NCBI RefSeq assembly: GCF_900109745.1
Contig: NZ_FOAV01000005.1
Location: 124,001-188,000 of the forward strand
Source of the DNA: Roseateles sp. YR242
GTDB lineage: Bacteria; Pseudomonadota; Gammaproteobacteria; Burkholderiales; Burkholderiaceae_C
Direction of reading: 5' to 3'
DNA length: 64,000 bases
The translations under genes and the position numbers were made by a program. Of the stretch, positions 8,845 through 18,605 are shown piece after piece (the stretch's first letter is position 1; every line of letters begins with the position of its first letter). The notes under the pieces are model-generated. The model was not told where the DNA came from, did not search any database, and saw only the letters and a list, made by a program, of their open reading frames with translations.

Positions 8845-10155
8845 CGACGGGGGGGGCTGCGCCACCCGGGCGATCATGACCTGGTCGACCCGGTGGCTGT
8901 CCACGTCCACCACCTCGAAGCGCCAGCCACCCCACTCCACCACGTCGGTCCGTTTTGGAATACGGCGCAGCATGACCATGAGGAAGCCCGCCAGGGTGTC
9001 GTACTGGCCCGGATGTGGGAAATCGTCCAGGCCCAGGGAGCGCTGGACATCCGGGATGGGGGTGATCCCGTCAGCGAGGAAGCTGCCGTCATCCCGGCGG
9101 ATGATCTGCTGCTCTTCTTCATCGGTACGGACCAGGCTCCCCATCACGGTGGACATCACGTCGTTCAGGGTAATGACCCCCACCACCAGGCTGTATTCAT
9201 TCACGATGACCGCAAAGTCTTCATGGGCCTGGCGAAACTGGGTGAGCACCTCGGCCAGCGTGAGCCGGTCCGGCACGATCAGGACCTTCTTGATCAGCGC
9301 CGGCTCCGCCCGCAGGCTGATGACCTCCCCGAGCAACACCCGCTGGAAGAGATCGGTGGCATCCACATACCCCACCACCTGATCAATGTCCTGCTCGCAG
9401 ACCAGGTAGGTCGAGTGCGGCGAATCCGCAATGCGGGTGCGCACCAGGGCTTCATCGTCGTCTAGCGTGAAGTAGACGATCCGCTCGCGCGAGGTCATGG
9501 ACGACTCCACCGTGCGGGTGTCCAACTCGAAGATGTTTTCAATGACCTGCTGTTCGGCGTCCGCCACCACACCGGCCTGGTGGCCGGCTTCGGCCAGGGC
9601 CAGGATGTCCGCATGGGTGATGGTGTTGTCCGGCGAAACCGGCCGGCCGAGCAGGCGCAGCAGCAGATCGGACACCGCATTAAGGGCCCAGGCTAGCGGG
9701 CGCAGCACCAATGTCAGGAACAGCATGGGGCCGACCAGCACCATGGCCACCCGTTCCGGCTCATTCATGGACAGCCGTTTGGGGAGCAGGTCCGCCAGCA
9801 CGACGAACATGATGGTGACACTGCCAAAGGACAGGGCAAATGCCAGCCGTTGCGCCAGGTCGATTTCCATCCAGGGGCGCAACACCGATTCGAAATGGGG
9901 GGTCAGCGCCCCCTCGCCGACCACACCGGCCAGGATGGCCAGCGTGTTCACGCCGATCTGTACCACCGTGAAGTAGTAACCGGGCTGTTCCTGAACCTTG
10001 AGCACCTGCCCCGCACGGGCATCCCCTTCATCCGCCAACTGGCGCAGCTTGAGCCGGCGCGAAGCGGCCAAGGACAACTCCGCCATGGAAAAGAAGGCGC
10101 TGACGGCAATCAGCAGGAAGACCAATAGCAGGCTGGAACTCAAGGCGGCTTTCAA
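8827..10155 (-). CDS. CNNM/CorC-HlyC family membrane protein with CBS domains
   Basis: A 442-residue membrane protein of the hemolysin-C/CorC family, whose members act in Mg2+/Co2+ transport or export. The N-terminal DUF21 membrane domain spans about residues 1-190, with hydrophobic segments LLLVFLLIAVSAFFSMAELS, VVQIGVNTLAILAGVVGEGA and ITMFVVLADLLPKRL-like. Two CBS domains follow at about 205-325 (EQDIDQVVGYVDATDL; EDFAVIVNEYSLVVGVITL). A C-terminal CorC/HlyC domain follows. The first codon is TTG: the frame is closed a short way upstream, and this start keeps the whole first membrane helix. Its 3' end overlaps the convergent HerA-like gene by 18 bases. It diverges from the histidine kinase gene. 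The transported ion cannot be told from sequence. Confidence 0.88.
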   Translation of the reverse strand: MKAALSSSLLLVFLLIAVSAFFSMAELSLAASRRLKLRQLADEGDARAGQVLKVQEQPGYYFTVVQIGVNTLAILAGVVGEGALTPHFESVLRPWMEIDLAQRLAFALSFGSVTIMFVVLADLLPKRLSMNEPERVAMVLVGPMLFLTLVLRPLAWALNAVSDLLLRLLGRPVSPDNTITHADILALAEAGHQAGVVADAEQQVIENIFELDTRTVESSMTSRERIVYFTLDDDEALVRTRIADSPHSTYLVCEQDIDQVVGYVDATDLFQRVLLGEVISLRAEPALIKKVLIVPDRLTLAEVLTQFRQAHEDFAVIVNEYSLVVGVITLNDVMSTVMGSLVRTDEEEQQIIRRDDGSFLADGITPIPDVQRSLGLDDFPHPGQYDTLAGFLMVMLRRIPKRTDVVEWGGWRFEVVDVDSHRVDQVMIARVAQPPPSSVHQE

Positions 10156-10288
10156 AGTGGAATCGCTGCCAGTGTACCGGGCGCCTCAGGGGGTGCCATG
10201 CCTCATTCATGCTGCGCACAGGCTCCCCGTACGCCTGCGGCACTTGTAGACTGTCCCGGCTCACCGAACCGAAACGAAACCCCACCGC

Positions 10289-13200
10289 ATGCATTCGTCT
10301 GTAGGAGACTCCCACCATCATGGGCTGCCGGCGCCGCTTGCGCTGGCGCCCCTGAGTGCGCCGCCGGCTGAAGCGGGGCGTCCCACCCCGCCATTCCTGC
10401 GCGGTGGTGGAGAGATGGGTGCACGCATGCGCGCCCACGACTGGGCCCGCTCTCCCCTGGGTGAGCCTGACGGCTGGCCGCAGTCGCTCAAGACCATCGT
10501 CCGGGTGATGCTGGACTCGCGTTACGCGATGTGGATGCTCTGGTCATCTGACATGACCTTCTTCTGCAATGACGCCTACCTGCCGACCGTAGGCCTGAAG
10601 CGGGACTGGGTGCTGGGCGCCCGCGCGGACAAGGTCTGGGAGGAAATCTGGCCGGACATCGGCCCACGCATTGCGCATGTCCTGACCCAGGGAGAAGCGA
10701 CATGGGATGAAGGTCTGCTGCTCTACCTGGAGCGAAACGGCTTCAAAGAGGAGAGTTATCACACCTTCTCCTACAGCCCGGTCTATGACGACAACAATCA
10801 GGTGGCCGGCATGCTGTGCGTGGTCACCGAAGTGACGGAACGCGTGATTGGCGAACGCCGTTTGCGGGTGCTGCGCGACCTGGCAGCGGGCGCCACCGGG
10901 GCCGAGGACAGCCAGCACTGCTGCCGGGCCGCCTGCCAGGTATTGGCGGAGTTTCCCCTGGACGCCCCCTTCGCCGCGCTCTACCTCACCGCACCCGGCG
11001 GCGACCGGGTTGTGAGGGCCGCCGCCACCGCCCCCGCCCTGGAGGCGCGCCTGCCCGCAGAACTGTCGGTGGCGCATCCACCCGCGGGCTGGCCGCTGGC
11101 CGAGCTCTACCTGCAGCAAAGCCCTCAGGAGCTGCCCTCATTGGAAGCGCTGGCGCTACAGGTGACGATGGCGCCCTGGCCCGAGCCGGTGCAAAAGGCG
11201 CTGCTGCTGCCGCTGCGGGGGGCTGGCCATGAACTGGCGGGTTTCATGATGGTGGGCTACAGCACCCGGCGGCCGGTGGATGAGGCGTACCGCTCCTTCC
11301 TGCATCTGGTGGCGGGCCAGTTGTCCGCCGCGCTGACGGATGCGCAAGCCTACGAGGCGGAACGCCGCCGCGCCGAGGCCTTGGCCGAACTGGACCGTGC
11401 CAAAACGGCCTTCTTCTCCAACGTCAGCCACGAGTTCCGCACCCCTCTGACCCTGATGCTGGGGCCCTTGGAGGAACTGCTCACCGCCCCGGGTTTTACG
11501 GAGCACCAGCGCGACCGGCTGGCGCTGGTGCTGCGCAACACCTCGCGCCTGCAACGGCTGGTGAACGCGCTGCTGGATTTTTCCCGGCTGGAGGCCGGCC
11601 GAGCCCAGGCCCGGTTCGAGCCGGTGGACCTGGCCGCACTCACGCGTGACATTGCCAGCACCTTCCGCTCTGCCATGGAACGGGCGGGGCTGCGCTTCGA
11701 GGTCTCCTGCGCCGAGCTGGACCAGCCGGTCTACGTGGACCGGGACATGTGGGAGAAGATGGTCCTGAACCTGCTGTCCAACGCCTTCAAGTTCACCCTG
11801 AAAGGCCAGGTGAGCCTGCGTCTGGGTCAGGACGCCCATCAGGCCTGGCTGGAGGTCGCCGATACCGGTGTGGGCATTGCGCCGCAGGAACTGCCCCGGG
11901 TGTTCGAGCGCTTTCACCGCATCGCCGGCGTCGAGGGGCGCACCCATGAGGGTTCCGGCATCGGCCTGGCGCTGGTGCAGGAACTGGTCAAGCTGCACGG
12001 GGGCGAGATCACCGTCACCAGCCAGGAAGGGGTCGGCACCGTCTTCAGGGCGGCCATTGCCCTTGGGCAGGACCACGTACCTGCCGACCAGCGGGTGACC
12101 TTGTTCTCCCCCTCGGCAGGCGCCACCCCGACGGCCCGGGCCTTCGTGGAAGAAGCACTGAGATGGTTGCCCGAAACGGAGGGGGCTGTCCGCCGTTCCC
12201 AGTCCCCGCAACTCCCGGTGCCGGGATCCAGAGGGGGGGCCGGAACGTTCGCCCCCGGGCCCAACGGCAGCGCCGCTGCACTGCCGTCGCTCGAACACCG
12301 GCATTCGGACCCGTATTCAGACCAGCCATCCGACCAGCGCTCAGATCGGCCATGGGTCGTCGCCGACCGCCGCTTTGCCCCCACCTTTGGCGCGCGCATC
12401 GTGCTGGCCGACGACAACGCCGACATGCGGGCCTACGTGCGCGACCTGCTGGCACCCTTTTATCAGGTCGAGCCCGTGGCCGACGGCCTGGCGGCGCTGG
12501 AGGCTGCCCGCCGCCAGCCGCCAGACCTGGTGGTCAGCGACGTGATGATGCCGCGGCTGGATGGCCTGGGCCTGCTGGCCGCTGTCCGGGCCGACCCGCG
12601 CCTGAAGGGCACCCCGGTGGTGCTGCTCTCCGCACGGGCCGGTGAGGAGGCCCGTATCGAAGGCCTGGATGCGGGCGCGGACGACTACCTGATCAAACCC
12701 TTCTCCGCCCGCGAGCTGCTGGCCCGCCTGGGCGCCCTGCTGGAGCTGCGCCACATGCGCCAGGCCGCCGACGCGGCCTCACTTCGCCGCACAGCGCAAT
12801 TCGAAACCCTGCTCAACGCCGCCCCCATGGGCGTCTTCCTGGTGCATGAGGTCCAGGGGCGCCTGCAGTTGCGCGAGGCCAATCCCACGGCGCGCAGCTC
12901 CTTCGGCCATCCGGACGACAGGGTGGGCGGGGATTTCGCCGCCATGGTGCGGCGGCAATGGGGCGCGGCGCTGGCCGCAGAGATCGTGGCGCGCTTCCGG
13001 GCGACGCTGGAGACCGGTGAAACCTTCCACGTCCCGGAGTTCATCGCCGAGCGGTCCGACCGCGGCGCACCGGAGGCCTATGAGTGGCAGACCCACCGCA
13101 TTCCGCTGCCGGAAGGGAACCACGGGGTGGTCTGCTACTTCCGCGAGATTTCCTCGCACGTGCAGGCTCGCCACCACCTGGAGGCGGCCGACCGCCAGAA

Positions 13201-14284
13201 GGACCAGTTCCTGGCCATGCTGGCTCATGAGCTGCGCAACCCCATCGCCCCCATCCGCAGCGCGGGCGATGTGCTGGCCCGGCTGGACATGCCCGACATC
13301 CGCAGCCAACGCATGGTGGCCATCATCCGGCGCCAGGTCGAGACCCTGACCCGGCTGGTGGACGACCTGCTGGACGTTTCCCGCATCACCCAGGGTCGGG
13401 TGGAACTGCAGCTCGGCCCGGTTGCGCTGAACGATGTGCTCGCCCAGGCGGTGGAAACCGTGGAGCCCCTCATGCGGGAGCGCCGGCATCATTTCGCGCA
13501 GACCAGCGGCCGGCCCCTGCGGGTGCGTGGCGACCTGGCACGCCTGGTGCAGTGCGTGGCCAATGTGCTGACCAATGCCGCGAAGTACACCGATCCGGAG
13601 GGGCACATCCAGCTGGTGCTCAGTGAGGACGAGCAGCGCCAGCAAGCCGTGATCCATGTCAGCGACGACGGCATCGGCGTCCCGCCCGATCTGCAGGCGC
13701 GGATGTTTGATCTCTTTGTGCAGGGTGACCGTACGCTGGACCGGTCCCAGGGCGGCCTGGGCATCGGCCTGTCCCTGGTGCGACGCCTGATGGAGATGCA
13801 TGGCGGCACGGTGGCCGTGTTCAGCGACGGCGCGGGCCGGGGTTCGCGCTTCGAGCTGCGCCTGCCCGTGCTCACCGAAGAAATGGCCCGAGCCGCCGCC
13901 CCCGCCCGGCCGATCACCCAGCCGCGCCGCATCCTGGTGGTGGATGACAACGAAGATGCCGCCACCTCGCTGGCCATGATCCTGACGCTGGACGGCCACA
14001 CGGTGGCCCAGGCGCACAGCGGACCGGAGGCGCTGCGCCATCTGGAACAGACCCCGACGGATGTGGCGCTGCTGGACATCGGCCTGCCGGGCATGACGGG
14101 GTACGAGCTGGCGCAGCGCATCCGCGCTCAACCCGCGTTGTCGGCCCTGAGGCTCATTGCGCTCACGGGCTACGGGCAACAGGACGACCGGCAACGGGCC
14201 CGCGAGGCCGGCTTCGACGCCCATCTGGTCAAGCCCACCGACCCGGACGCGCTGTTGCGGGCGATCAACCCATCAGCAACTTAG
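10289..14284 (+). CDS. Double hybrid sensor histidine kinase (PAS-GAF-HK-REC-PAS-HK-REC)
   Basis: A 1331-residue signalling protein with two complete kinase cores in one chain. Order: an N-terminal PAS-like domain (from about residue 55, [20 protein letters not shown]) and a GAF-like domain (about 190-355). HisKA 1 has phospho-acceptor His381 in [10 protein letters not shown], followed by its ATPase domain ([19 protein letters not shown]). REC 1 (from about 703) has its acceptor Asp near 751 in [13 protein letters not shown] second PAS domain spans about 830-960. HisKA 2 has His980 in [11 protein letters not shown], with a second ATPase domain ([20 protein letters not shown]). REC 2 (about 1213-1325) has Asp near 1263 in [10 protein letters not shown]. 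There are no membrane segments, so it is probably cytoplasmic. No dedicated output regulator gene lies beside it. It overlaps ligD tail to tail by 20 bases. Confidence 0.93.
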   Translation: MHSSVGDSHHHGLPAPLALAPLSAPPAEAGRPTPPFLRGGGEMGARMRAHDWARSPLGEPDGWPQSLKTIVRVMLDSRYAMWMLWSSDMTFFCNDAYLPTVGLKRDWVLGARADKVWEEIWPDIGPRIAHVLTQGEATWDEGLLLYLERNGFKEESYHTFSYSPVYDDNNQVAGMLCVVTEVTERVIGERRLRVLRDLAAGATGAEDSQHCCRAACQVLAEFPLDAPFAALYLTAPGGDRVVRAAATAPALEARLPAELSVAHPPAGWPLAELYLQQSPQELPSLEALALQVTMAPWPEPVQKALLLPLRGAGHELAGFMMVGYSTRRPVDEAYRSFLHLVAGQLSAALTDAQAYEAERRRAEALAELDRAKTAFFSNVSHEFRTPLTLMLGPLEELLTAPGFTEHQRDRLALVLRNTSRLQRLVNALLDFSRLEAGRAQARFEPVDLAALTRDIASTFRSAMERAGLRFEVSCAELDQPVYVDRDMWEKMVLNLLSNAFKFTLKGQVSLRLGQDAHQAWLEVADTGVGIAPQELPRVFERFHRIAGVEGRTHEGSGIGLALVQELVKLHGGEITVTSQEGVGTVFRAAIALGQDHVPADQRVTLFSPSAGATPTARAFVEEALRWLPETEGAVRRSQSPQLPVPGSRGGAGTFAPGPNGSAAALPSLEHRHSDPYSDQPSDQRSDRPWVVADRRFAPTFGARIVLADDNADMRAYVRDLLAPFYQVEPVADGLAALEAARRQPPDLVVSDVMMPRLDGLGLLAAVRADPRLKGTPVVLLSARAGEEARIEGLDAGADDYLIKPFSARELLARLGALLELRHMRQAADAASLRRTAQFETLLNAAPMGVFLVHEVQGRLQLREANPTARSSFGHPDDRVGGDFAAMVRRQWGAALAAEIVARFRATLETGETFHVPEFIAERSDRGAPEAYEWQTHRIPLPEGNHGVVCYFREISSHVQARHHLEAADRQKDQFLAMLAHELRNPIAPIRSAGDVLARLDMPDIRSQRMVAIIRRQVETLTRLVDDLLDVSRITQGRVELQLGPVALNDVLAQAVETVEPLMRERRHHFAQTSGRPLRVRGDLARLVQCVANVLTNAAKYTDPEGHIQLVLSEDEQRQQAVIHVSDDGIGVPPDLQARMFDLFVQGDRTLDRSQGGLGIGLSLVRRLMEMHGGTVAVFSDGAGRGSRFELRLPVLTEEMARAAAPARPITQPRRILVVDDNEDAATSLAMILTLDGHTVAQAHSGPEALRHLEQTPTDVALLDIGLPGMTGYELAQRIRAQPALSALRLIALTGYGQQDDRQRAREAGFDAHLVKPTDPDALLRAINPSAT

Positions 14285-17249
14285 TCCCGACCGTCAATGT
14301 CTGCGGGCAGCGCCAGAAGTCCTTCCAGGGATCGGTCTTCACGAAGCTGAGATGGTCCCGGGCGTTGCCCAGGTTCCAGTGGTCACCGCCCTTGAGCTCG
14401 GGCAGTTGCGCCCAGTCGACCGGCATCGAGACCCCCAGCCCGGGCCGGGCGCGCACCGAGAACGCCGCCGCGGTGGTCTGGCCCTCCCCATTGCGCAGAT
14501 AGTCCACATAGATCTTGCCCACCCGGTTGCGCGGGCCGCTCTTGGCGGAAAAGCGCTTGGGCAGCGTGGCCGCCAGATGCTCCACCACGGCGCGGCTGAA
14601 GGCCTTGCAAGTATCGGGATCAGCGCGGCGGGCCAAGGGCACCACCACATGCAGGCCCTTGCCGCCGCTGGTCTTCAGCCAGGACTGCAAGCCCAGTTCC
14701 TGGAGCAGCCCGTGCACCAGTTGGGCCCCCTCGCGCACCTGCGGCCAGGTCACGCCTTCCCCGGGGTCCAGGTCGAACACCAGGCGGTCGGGCTTGTCCA
14801 GCTTGTCCGTCCGGCTGTTCCAGGTGTGCAGCTCCACCGTATTGAGCTGGGTGAATTGCAGCAACCCGGCGAGGTTGTGGATCACGATCAGGTCGTTGCC
14901 CTGCACATGCTTCTGAAAGAAGAGCTGGCCACCCACGCCGTCGGGGGCTCGCACCAGGGCGACCGGGCGCTGGGCCAGGTGGGGCATCAGCCAGTCGATC
15001 ACGCTTTCGTAATAGCGCACCAGTTCGATCTTGGTGGCGCCGGAGGCTTCGTCGATGACCCGCTCGGGGTGGGTGATGCGGAGCTTGCCCGGTGTGGCCG
15101 TTGGACCTGAGGCGGACAACACGCTGCGGGATGGGGTGGCCCTGGTCGCGGCAGCCGATGTGCCATGCGTCGAGGCCTTGGCGCGCTTTTTGACCGACGG
15201 TTCATCGGCCTGGGTGACCTTGTCCGGGCTCCGGGCCGCTTCACGGCCGATCTCCGTGGCGGGCTTGTCTTCCCGCACGCCCTGGAAGGCGGCATGGCGA
15301 ATGTGGCCGTCCGGCGTCCATTCCGCGAAGGTGACCTCCACCACCATCTCCGGCCTCACCCACCGTTCGTCGCCGCCCGGGCGGCGCGCCCAGTGGCTGC
15401 GCTTGATGTCTTCCGCACTGAAATGCGGCCGTTCCGTCGCCAGGGCGTCCAGTTGACGGCGCAGCGCTCCGCCTTGCGCCAGGGACCAACCCGTGCCCAC
15501 CCGCCCGGCATAGCGCCACGCCGGGCCTGGCTCTTGGCGGGTGCCGGTGTTCGGGGCCTTCCCGCCATTAGCGCCATTGGCGCCATTAGCGCCATTGGCA
15601 CCGTTAGCGCCTCGCGTCGGGCTGGCTTTCCCCCCCCGGCTCCCCTCGCCTTCATCACGGACAGCCAACAGGAGGCTGCCCAATCCAGAGGGCGCATCGC
15701 TGCGCGGGGTGAAACCCACCACCACGAATTCCTGGCGCAACTGGCACTTGAGCTTGACCCAGGTGTCGCTGCGTGCCGAGACATAACGGCTGTCCGGCCG
15801 CTTCAGGATCAAGCCCTCCAGGCGCATCTGGCAGGCCGCTTCCAACATTTGTTCCGGCGGCGCTTCGAAGGCCTCGCTGAACCGCAGGTGGTCGTCCGGC
15901 TGACCGGACAGCAGGATGCGCAGCGCCCGGCGGCGCTCCACCAACGGGACTTCACGCAGGTCGTGGCCTTCCAGGAACGGCAGGTCGAAGAGGAAATAGA
16001 CGATGTCCGCCTTCCCTGCCCCCTTCCCTCCCGCCTTCCCTCCCGCTTCTGCTGCGGCCCGTCCGGCGCGACCGATGGCGTTTTGCAGGCGGTTGAACTC
16101 CGGCGCCCCGTGCGGCCCCAGCACCACCACCTCCCCGTCAAGCCAGGCCGTGTCCACCGGCAGTGCCTGCAAGGCCTTGGCCAGGGTGGGCATGCGGTGG
16201 GTCCAGTCATTGCCACCCCGGGTGATCAGTTGAACCTTGCCCTTGTCGATGCGAGTGAGCAGCCGGTAGCCGTCAAACTTGGCCTCGGCCATCCAGTCCC
16301 CCGGGGGCGTGGCAGAAACCAGAGTGGCCAGTTGGGGCGCCAATTGGGCCGGCAGCCGAGCCTTGCGCGCCTGGCTCAGATCGAGCGTGGCCATCTCGCT
16401 AGAGGCTTGGTTGGACGCTTGGCTGGCAGGTTCGTTGGCAGCTTCGTTGGACGGCTCGTGGGCAGCTTCGGCTGGGCCCGCCGAGCGGCGCCCTGCGGAC
16501 GTGGATGCCTGTTTCAGTTCCTGCGTCGGCTGCTGCTTCGGCTCCTGCTTCGCCTCCTGTCCGGGTTCGCGCTCCTCCCGCATCCCCAGGGGCTTGGCGA
16601 CGACGCTGTCCGGGAGCGCCATGGTCACGTCGTAATCCGCATGGGGACGCTCCCAGGCATCGTGTTTCTTGATCAGCAGCCACTGCTCCCGTTTGGCGTC
16701 CCCGCGCGAGGTGCGGATCAGTTGCCACAGGCCCGCCAGCTTCTGGCCATGCAGCCGAAACACCAGCTTGCCCTCCCGCAGCCCGGCCTGCGGATTCCCC
16801 ACCGGCTCCCAGGTGCCGTTGTCCCACACGATCACCTCCCCGGCGCCGTACTGCTTGGGCGGAATGGTGCCTTCAAAGCCCCCATACGACACCGGGTGGT
16901 CCTCCACATGCACGGCCATGCGGCGCTGGCGGGGGTCCAACGAAGGCCCCTTGGGCACGGCCCAGCTCAGCAGCACGCCGTCCAGTTCCAGCCGGAAGTC
17001 GTAGTGCAGGTGGCTGGCCCAGTGCTTCTGGATGACAAAGGACAAGGTCTGGCCCGCAGCAGCCGCGCGGTGGCGCGCCTGCCGGTCACCGGCCTTACCC
17101 GCCGTCGCGGCACGCGTTGAGGCCGTCGCCCGTCCGCGACGAGGCGGCGCCTCCAGTTCATCGTGGCCCTCCGCCGGTTCAGGGGTGATGCGGAAATCCC
17201 GCTTCTCGCGGTAGCGCTGGAGCGAGTCTGGACGTGCAGTGGTTCCCAT
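14265..17249 (-). CDS. ligD: Multifunctional non-homologous end-joining DNA ligase LigD
   Basis: A 994-residue enzyme that processes and seals double-strand breaks together with Ku. Domain order is phosphoesterase, ligase, polymerase, as in Pseudomonas. The phosphoesterase (about 45-195) shows HLHYDFRLELDG and VHVEDHPVSYGGFEG. The ATP-dependent ligase (about 290-600) has the nucleotidyl-accepting Lys324 in AEAKFDGYRL, and VYFLFDLPFL. The primase-like polymerase (about 700-980) has the metal-binding Asp pair in VFDLDPGEG (about residue 826), plus the KTSGGKGLHV motif. Two lineage-specific linkers stand out: a Gln/Glu/Ser/Ala-rich stretch between phosphoesterase and ligase, and a Gly-Ala-Asn tripeptide repeat inside the C-terminal part of the ligase region. 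The Ku gene lies 21 bases upstream on the same strand, so the pair is an operon. Confidence 0.95.
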   Translation of the reverse strand: MGTTARPDSLQRYREKRDFRITPEPAEGHDELEAPPRRGRATASTRAATAGKAGDRQARHRAAAAGQTLSFVIQKHWASHLHYDFRLELDGVLLSWAVPKGPSLDPRQRRMAVHVEDHPVSYGGFEGTIPPKQYGAGEVIVWDNGTWEPVGNPQAGLREGKLVFRLHGQKLAGLWQLIRTSRGDAKREQWLLIKKHDAWERPHADYDVTMALPDSVVAKPLGMREEREPGQEAKQEPKQQPTQELKQASTSAGRRSAGPAEAAHEPSNEAANEPASQASNQASSEMATLDLSQARKARLPAQLAPQLATLVSATPPGDWMAEAKFDGYRLLTRIDKGKVQLITRGGNDWTHRMPTLAKALQALPVDTAWLDGEVVVLGPHGAPEFNRLQNAIGRAGRAAAEAGGKAGGKGAGKADIVYFLFDLPFLEGHDLREVPLVERRRALRILLSGQPDDHLRFSEAFEAPPEQMLEAACQMRLEGLILKRPDSRYVSARSDTWVKLKCQLRQEFVVVGFTPRSDAPSGLGSLLLAVRDEGEGSRGGKASPTRGANGANGANGANGANGGKAPNTGTRQEPGPAWRYAGRVGTGWSLAQGGALRRQLDALATERPHFSAEDIKRSHWARRPGGDERWVRPEMVVEVTFAEWTPDGHIRHAAFQGVREDKPATEIGREAARSPDKVTQADEPSVKKRAKASTHGTSAAATRATPSRSVLSASGPTATPGKLRITHPERVIDEASGATKIELVRYYESVIDWLMPHLAQRPVALVRAPDGVGGQLFFQKHVQGNDLIVIHNLAGLLQFTQLNTVELHTWNSRTDKLDKPDRLVFDLDPGEGVTWPQVREGAQLVHGLLQELGLQSWLKTSGGKGLHVVVPLARRADPDTCKAFSRAVVEHLAATLPKRFSAKSGPRNRVGKIYVDYLRNGEGQTTAAAFSVRARPGLGVSMPVDWAQLPELKGGDHWNLGNARDHLSFVKTDPWKDFWRCPQTLTVGTKLLMG
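15564..15611. repeat. 9-nt microsatellite inside ligD (Gly-Ala-Asn repeat)
   Basis: Just over five copies of a 9-nt unit, gcgccatta alternating with gcgccattg, encode consecutive Gly-Ala-Asn tripeptides on the minus strand. Because the unit is a multiple of three, copy-number change would lengthen or shorten the LigD linker without a frameshift. Confidence 0.85.
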
Positions 17250-17270
17250 GATGCGGGGTCTCCATGGCGA

Positions 17271-18203
17271 TCAAGCGCGCCGGGCAGTCTTCGGTTTCTT
17301 CTGGCTGCGGCCGCCCCCCAGGCTGCGCTTCAGCAACTCGGTCAGGTCCACCACATTGCCCTCGCTCTGGGGCGGTGCCTCTTCCAGCGGTTCCACCGAC
17401 TGCGACTCACCCGCCTTGACCTTGCGCGCAATCAGCGTGCGGATCGCCGCACTGAATTCGTCCCGATACTCATGCGGGCGCCAGTCGCCAGTCATCTCGT
17501 CGATCAGTTGACGGGCCATCTTCAGCTCGGCCGGCTTGAACCCATGCGCCGATTTGCCGGCCGCCGGCAGTGACAGGTCGTCCGCCGGACGGATCTCGTT
17601 CGCCCAGCGCATCAGGCCGATCATCAATGACGGGCCCGCGGGCAGTAAGGCTGCGAGGTGTTCCTTGTTGTGAATCACGATGCGCGCCACCGCAATGAGT
17701 GCGGCGTCCGCCATGGCCTCGCGCAGCAGCGCATAGACCTTGGCGGATTTGCCCAGTGGCGCCAGGTAATAGGGGCGCTCCAGATAGACGAAGGAAATCT
17801 GGTCGGCCGGGACAAACGTCTCGATGTCGATGGTCTGGGTGGTGGCTGGGTAGGCCTGGCGGATCTCGTCGTCGCTGAGCACCACATAGTCGCCGTTGTC
17901 CTGGCGCACGCCCTTGACGATCTGGTCCTTGTCGATCTCGCGGCCCGTGCGCTTGTTGATGCGCTTGTAGCCGACCGGGTCCAGGGTGCGTTTGTCCAGC
18001 CAGTCGAAGTCCACGTCCTCTTCCCGCGTCGCCGGGTACAGCGCCACTGGCACGTGGACCAGCCCGAAACTGATCGCCCCCTTCCAGATGGCGCGGCGCG
18101 GCCCGGGCGCGGCGTCATCATCGGCCGGGGCCGGCGAGGCCTTGCGGCCGGACTTGCGCGGCGATGACGCCTTGGCGGAGGGGGCGGAACGGGACGTCGG
18201 CAT
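17271..18203 (-). CDS. ku: Non-homologous end-joining protein Ku
   Basis: Bacterial Ku, a homodimeric ring that binds DNA ends and recruits LigD. From the ATG at 18203 it is 310 residues. The open frame extends to 18512, but the upstream part is low-complexity and unlike Ku. The Ku beta-barrel starts with RRAIWKGAISFGLVHVPVAL, preceded by a basic, Ala/Ser/Pro-rich N-terminal tail of about 38 residues. Other family segments are RTGREIDKDQIVKGV, the DIETFVPADQI stretch and VARIVIHNKEHL. The C-terminal tail is basic (GGGRSQKKPKTARRA), as often seen in bacterial Ku proteins that hold LigD or DNA through it. It is the first gene of the ku-ligD pair. Confidence 0.95.
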   Translation of the reverse strand: MPTSRSAPSAKASSPRKSGRKASPAPADDDAAPGPRRAIWKGAISFGLVHVPVALYPATREEDVDFDWLDKRTLDPVGYKRINKRTGREIDKDQIVKGVRQDNGDYVVLSDDEIRQAYPATTQTIDIETFVPADQISFVYLERPYYLAPLGKSAKVYALLREAMADAALIAVARIVIHNKEHLAALLPAGPSLMIGLMRWANEIRPADDLSLPAAGKSAHGFKPAELKMARQLIDEMTGDWRPHEYRDEFSAAIRTLIARKVKAGESQSVEPLEEAPPQSEGNVVDLTELLKRSLGGGRSQKKPKTARRA

Positions 18204-18605
18204 GCTGGCGGCTCCTGGACGCGGGACAAATGCCGACCTTCGGGGATGCGCCGGCCCGGAACGGGTGGCAAATGACGCGCCCAGATCGGAAAGCGCCGGC
18301 AGCCCGCACCGGCACACGGCATGCACACCGACCCTGCAAGCTCTTACAGCTGCCCGTGCCGCGCCCGCATCCTCACAATGGCCATGCCCAGGGAGACAAA
18401 TAGACAGACAGCAGACAAGACGGCAGGCGGGCCGGACCTCGGCCCGCCCCCGGTCAATCCCTGCCCGGCCCCCCTGCGCGGGGCGCGGCAGCGGCACCTG
18501 ACCTTCATTCAATCGGGCAGGTTGGTCCTGACGGCCAATCGCGACTCATCTTCCCCGCTACCACTCCCCGGGTGATTCCCCCATCACCACCTGGAAGGTA
18601 TAGAC
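18204..18605. other. Intergenic region between ku and the pectate lyase gene
   Basis: About 400 bases with no supportable gene. It must hold the divergent promoters of ku (minus) and the pectate lyase gene (plus), but I see no convincing -35/-10 pair. The main visible structure is a hairpin with 8-bp GC-only arms (ggcgggcc/ggcccgcc) and a 7-base loop at 18426-18448, without a T-run. Confidence 0.6.
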
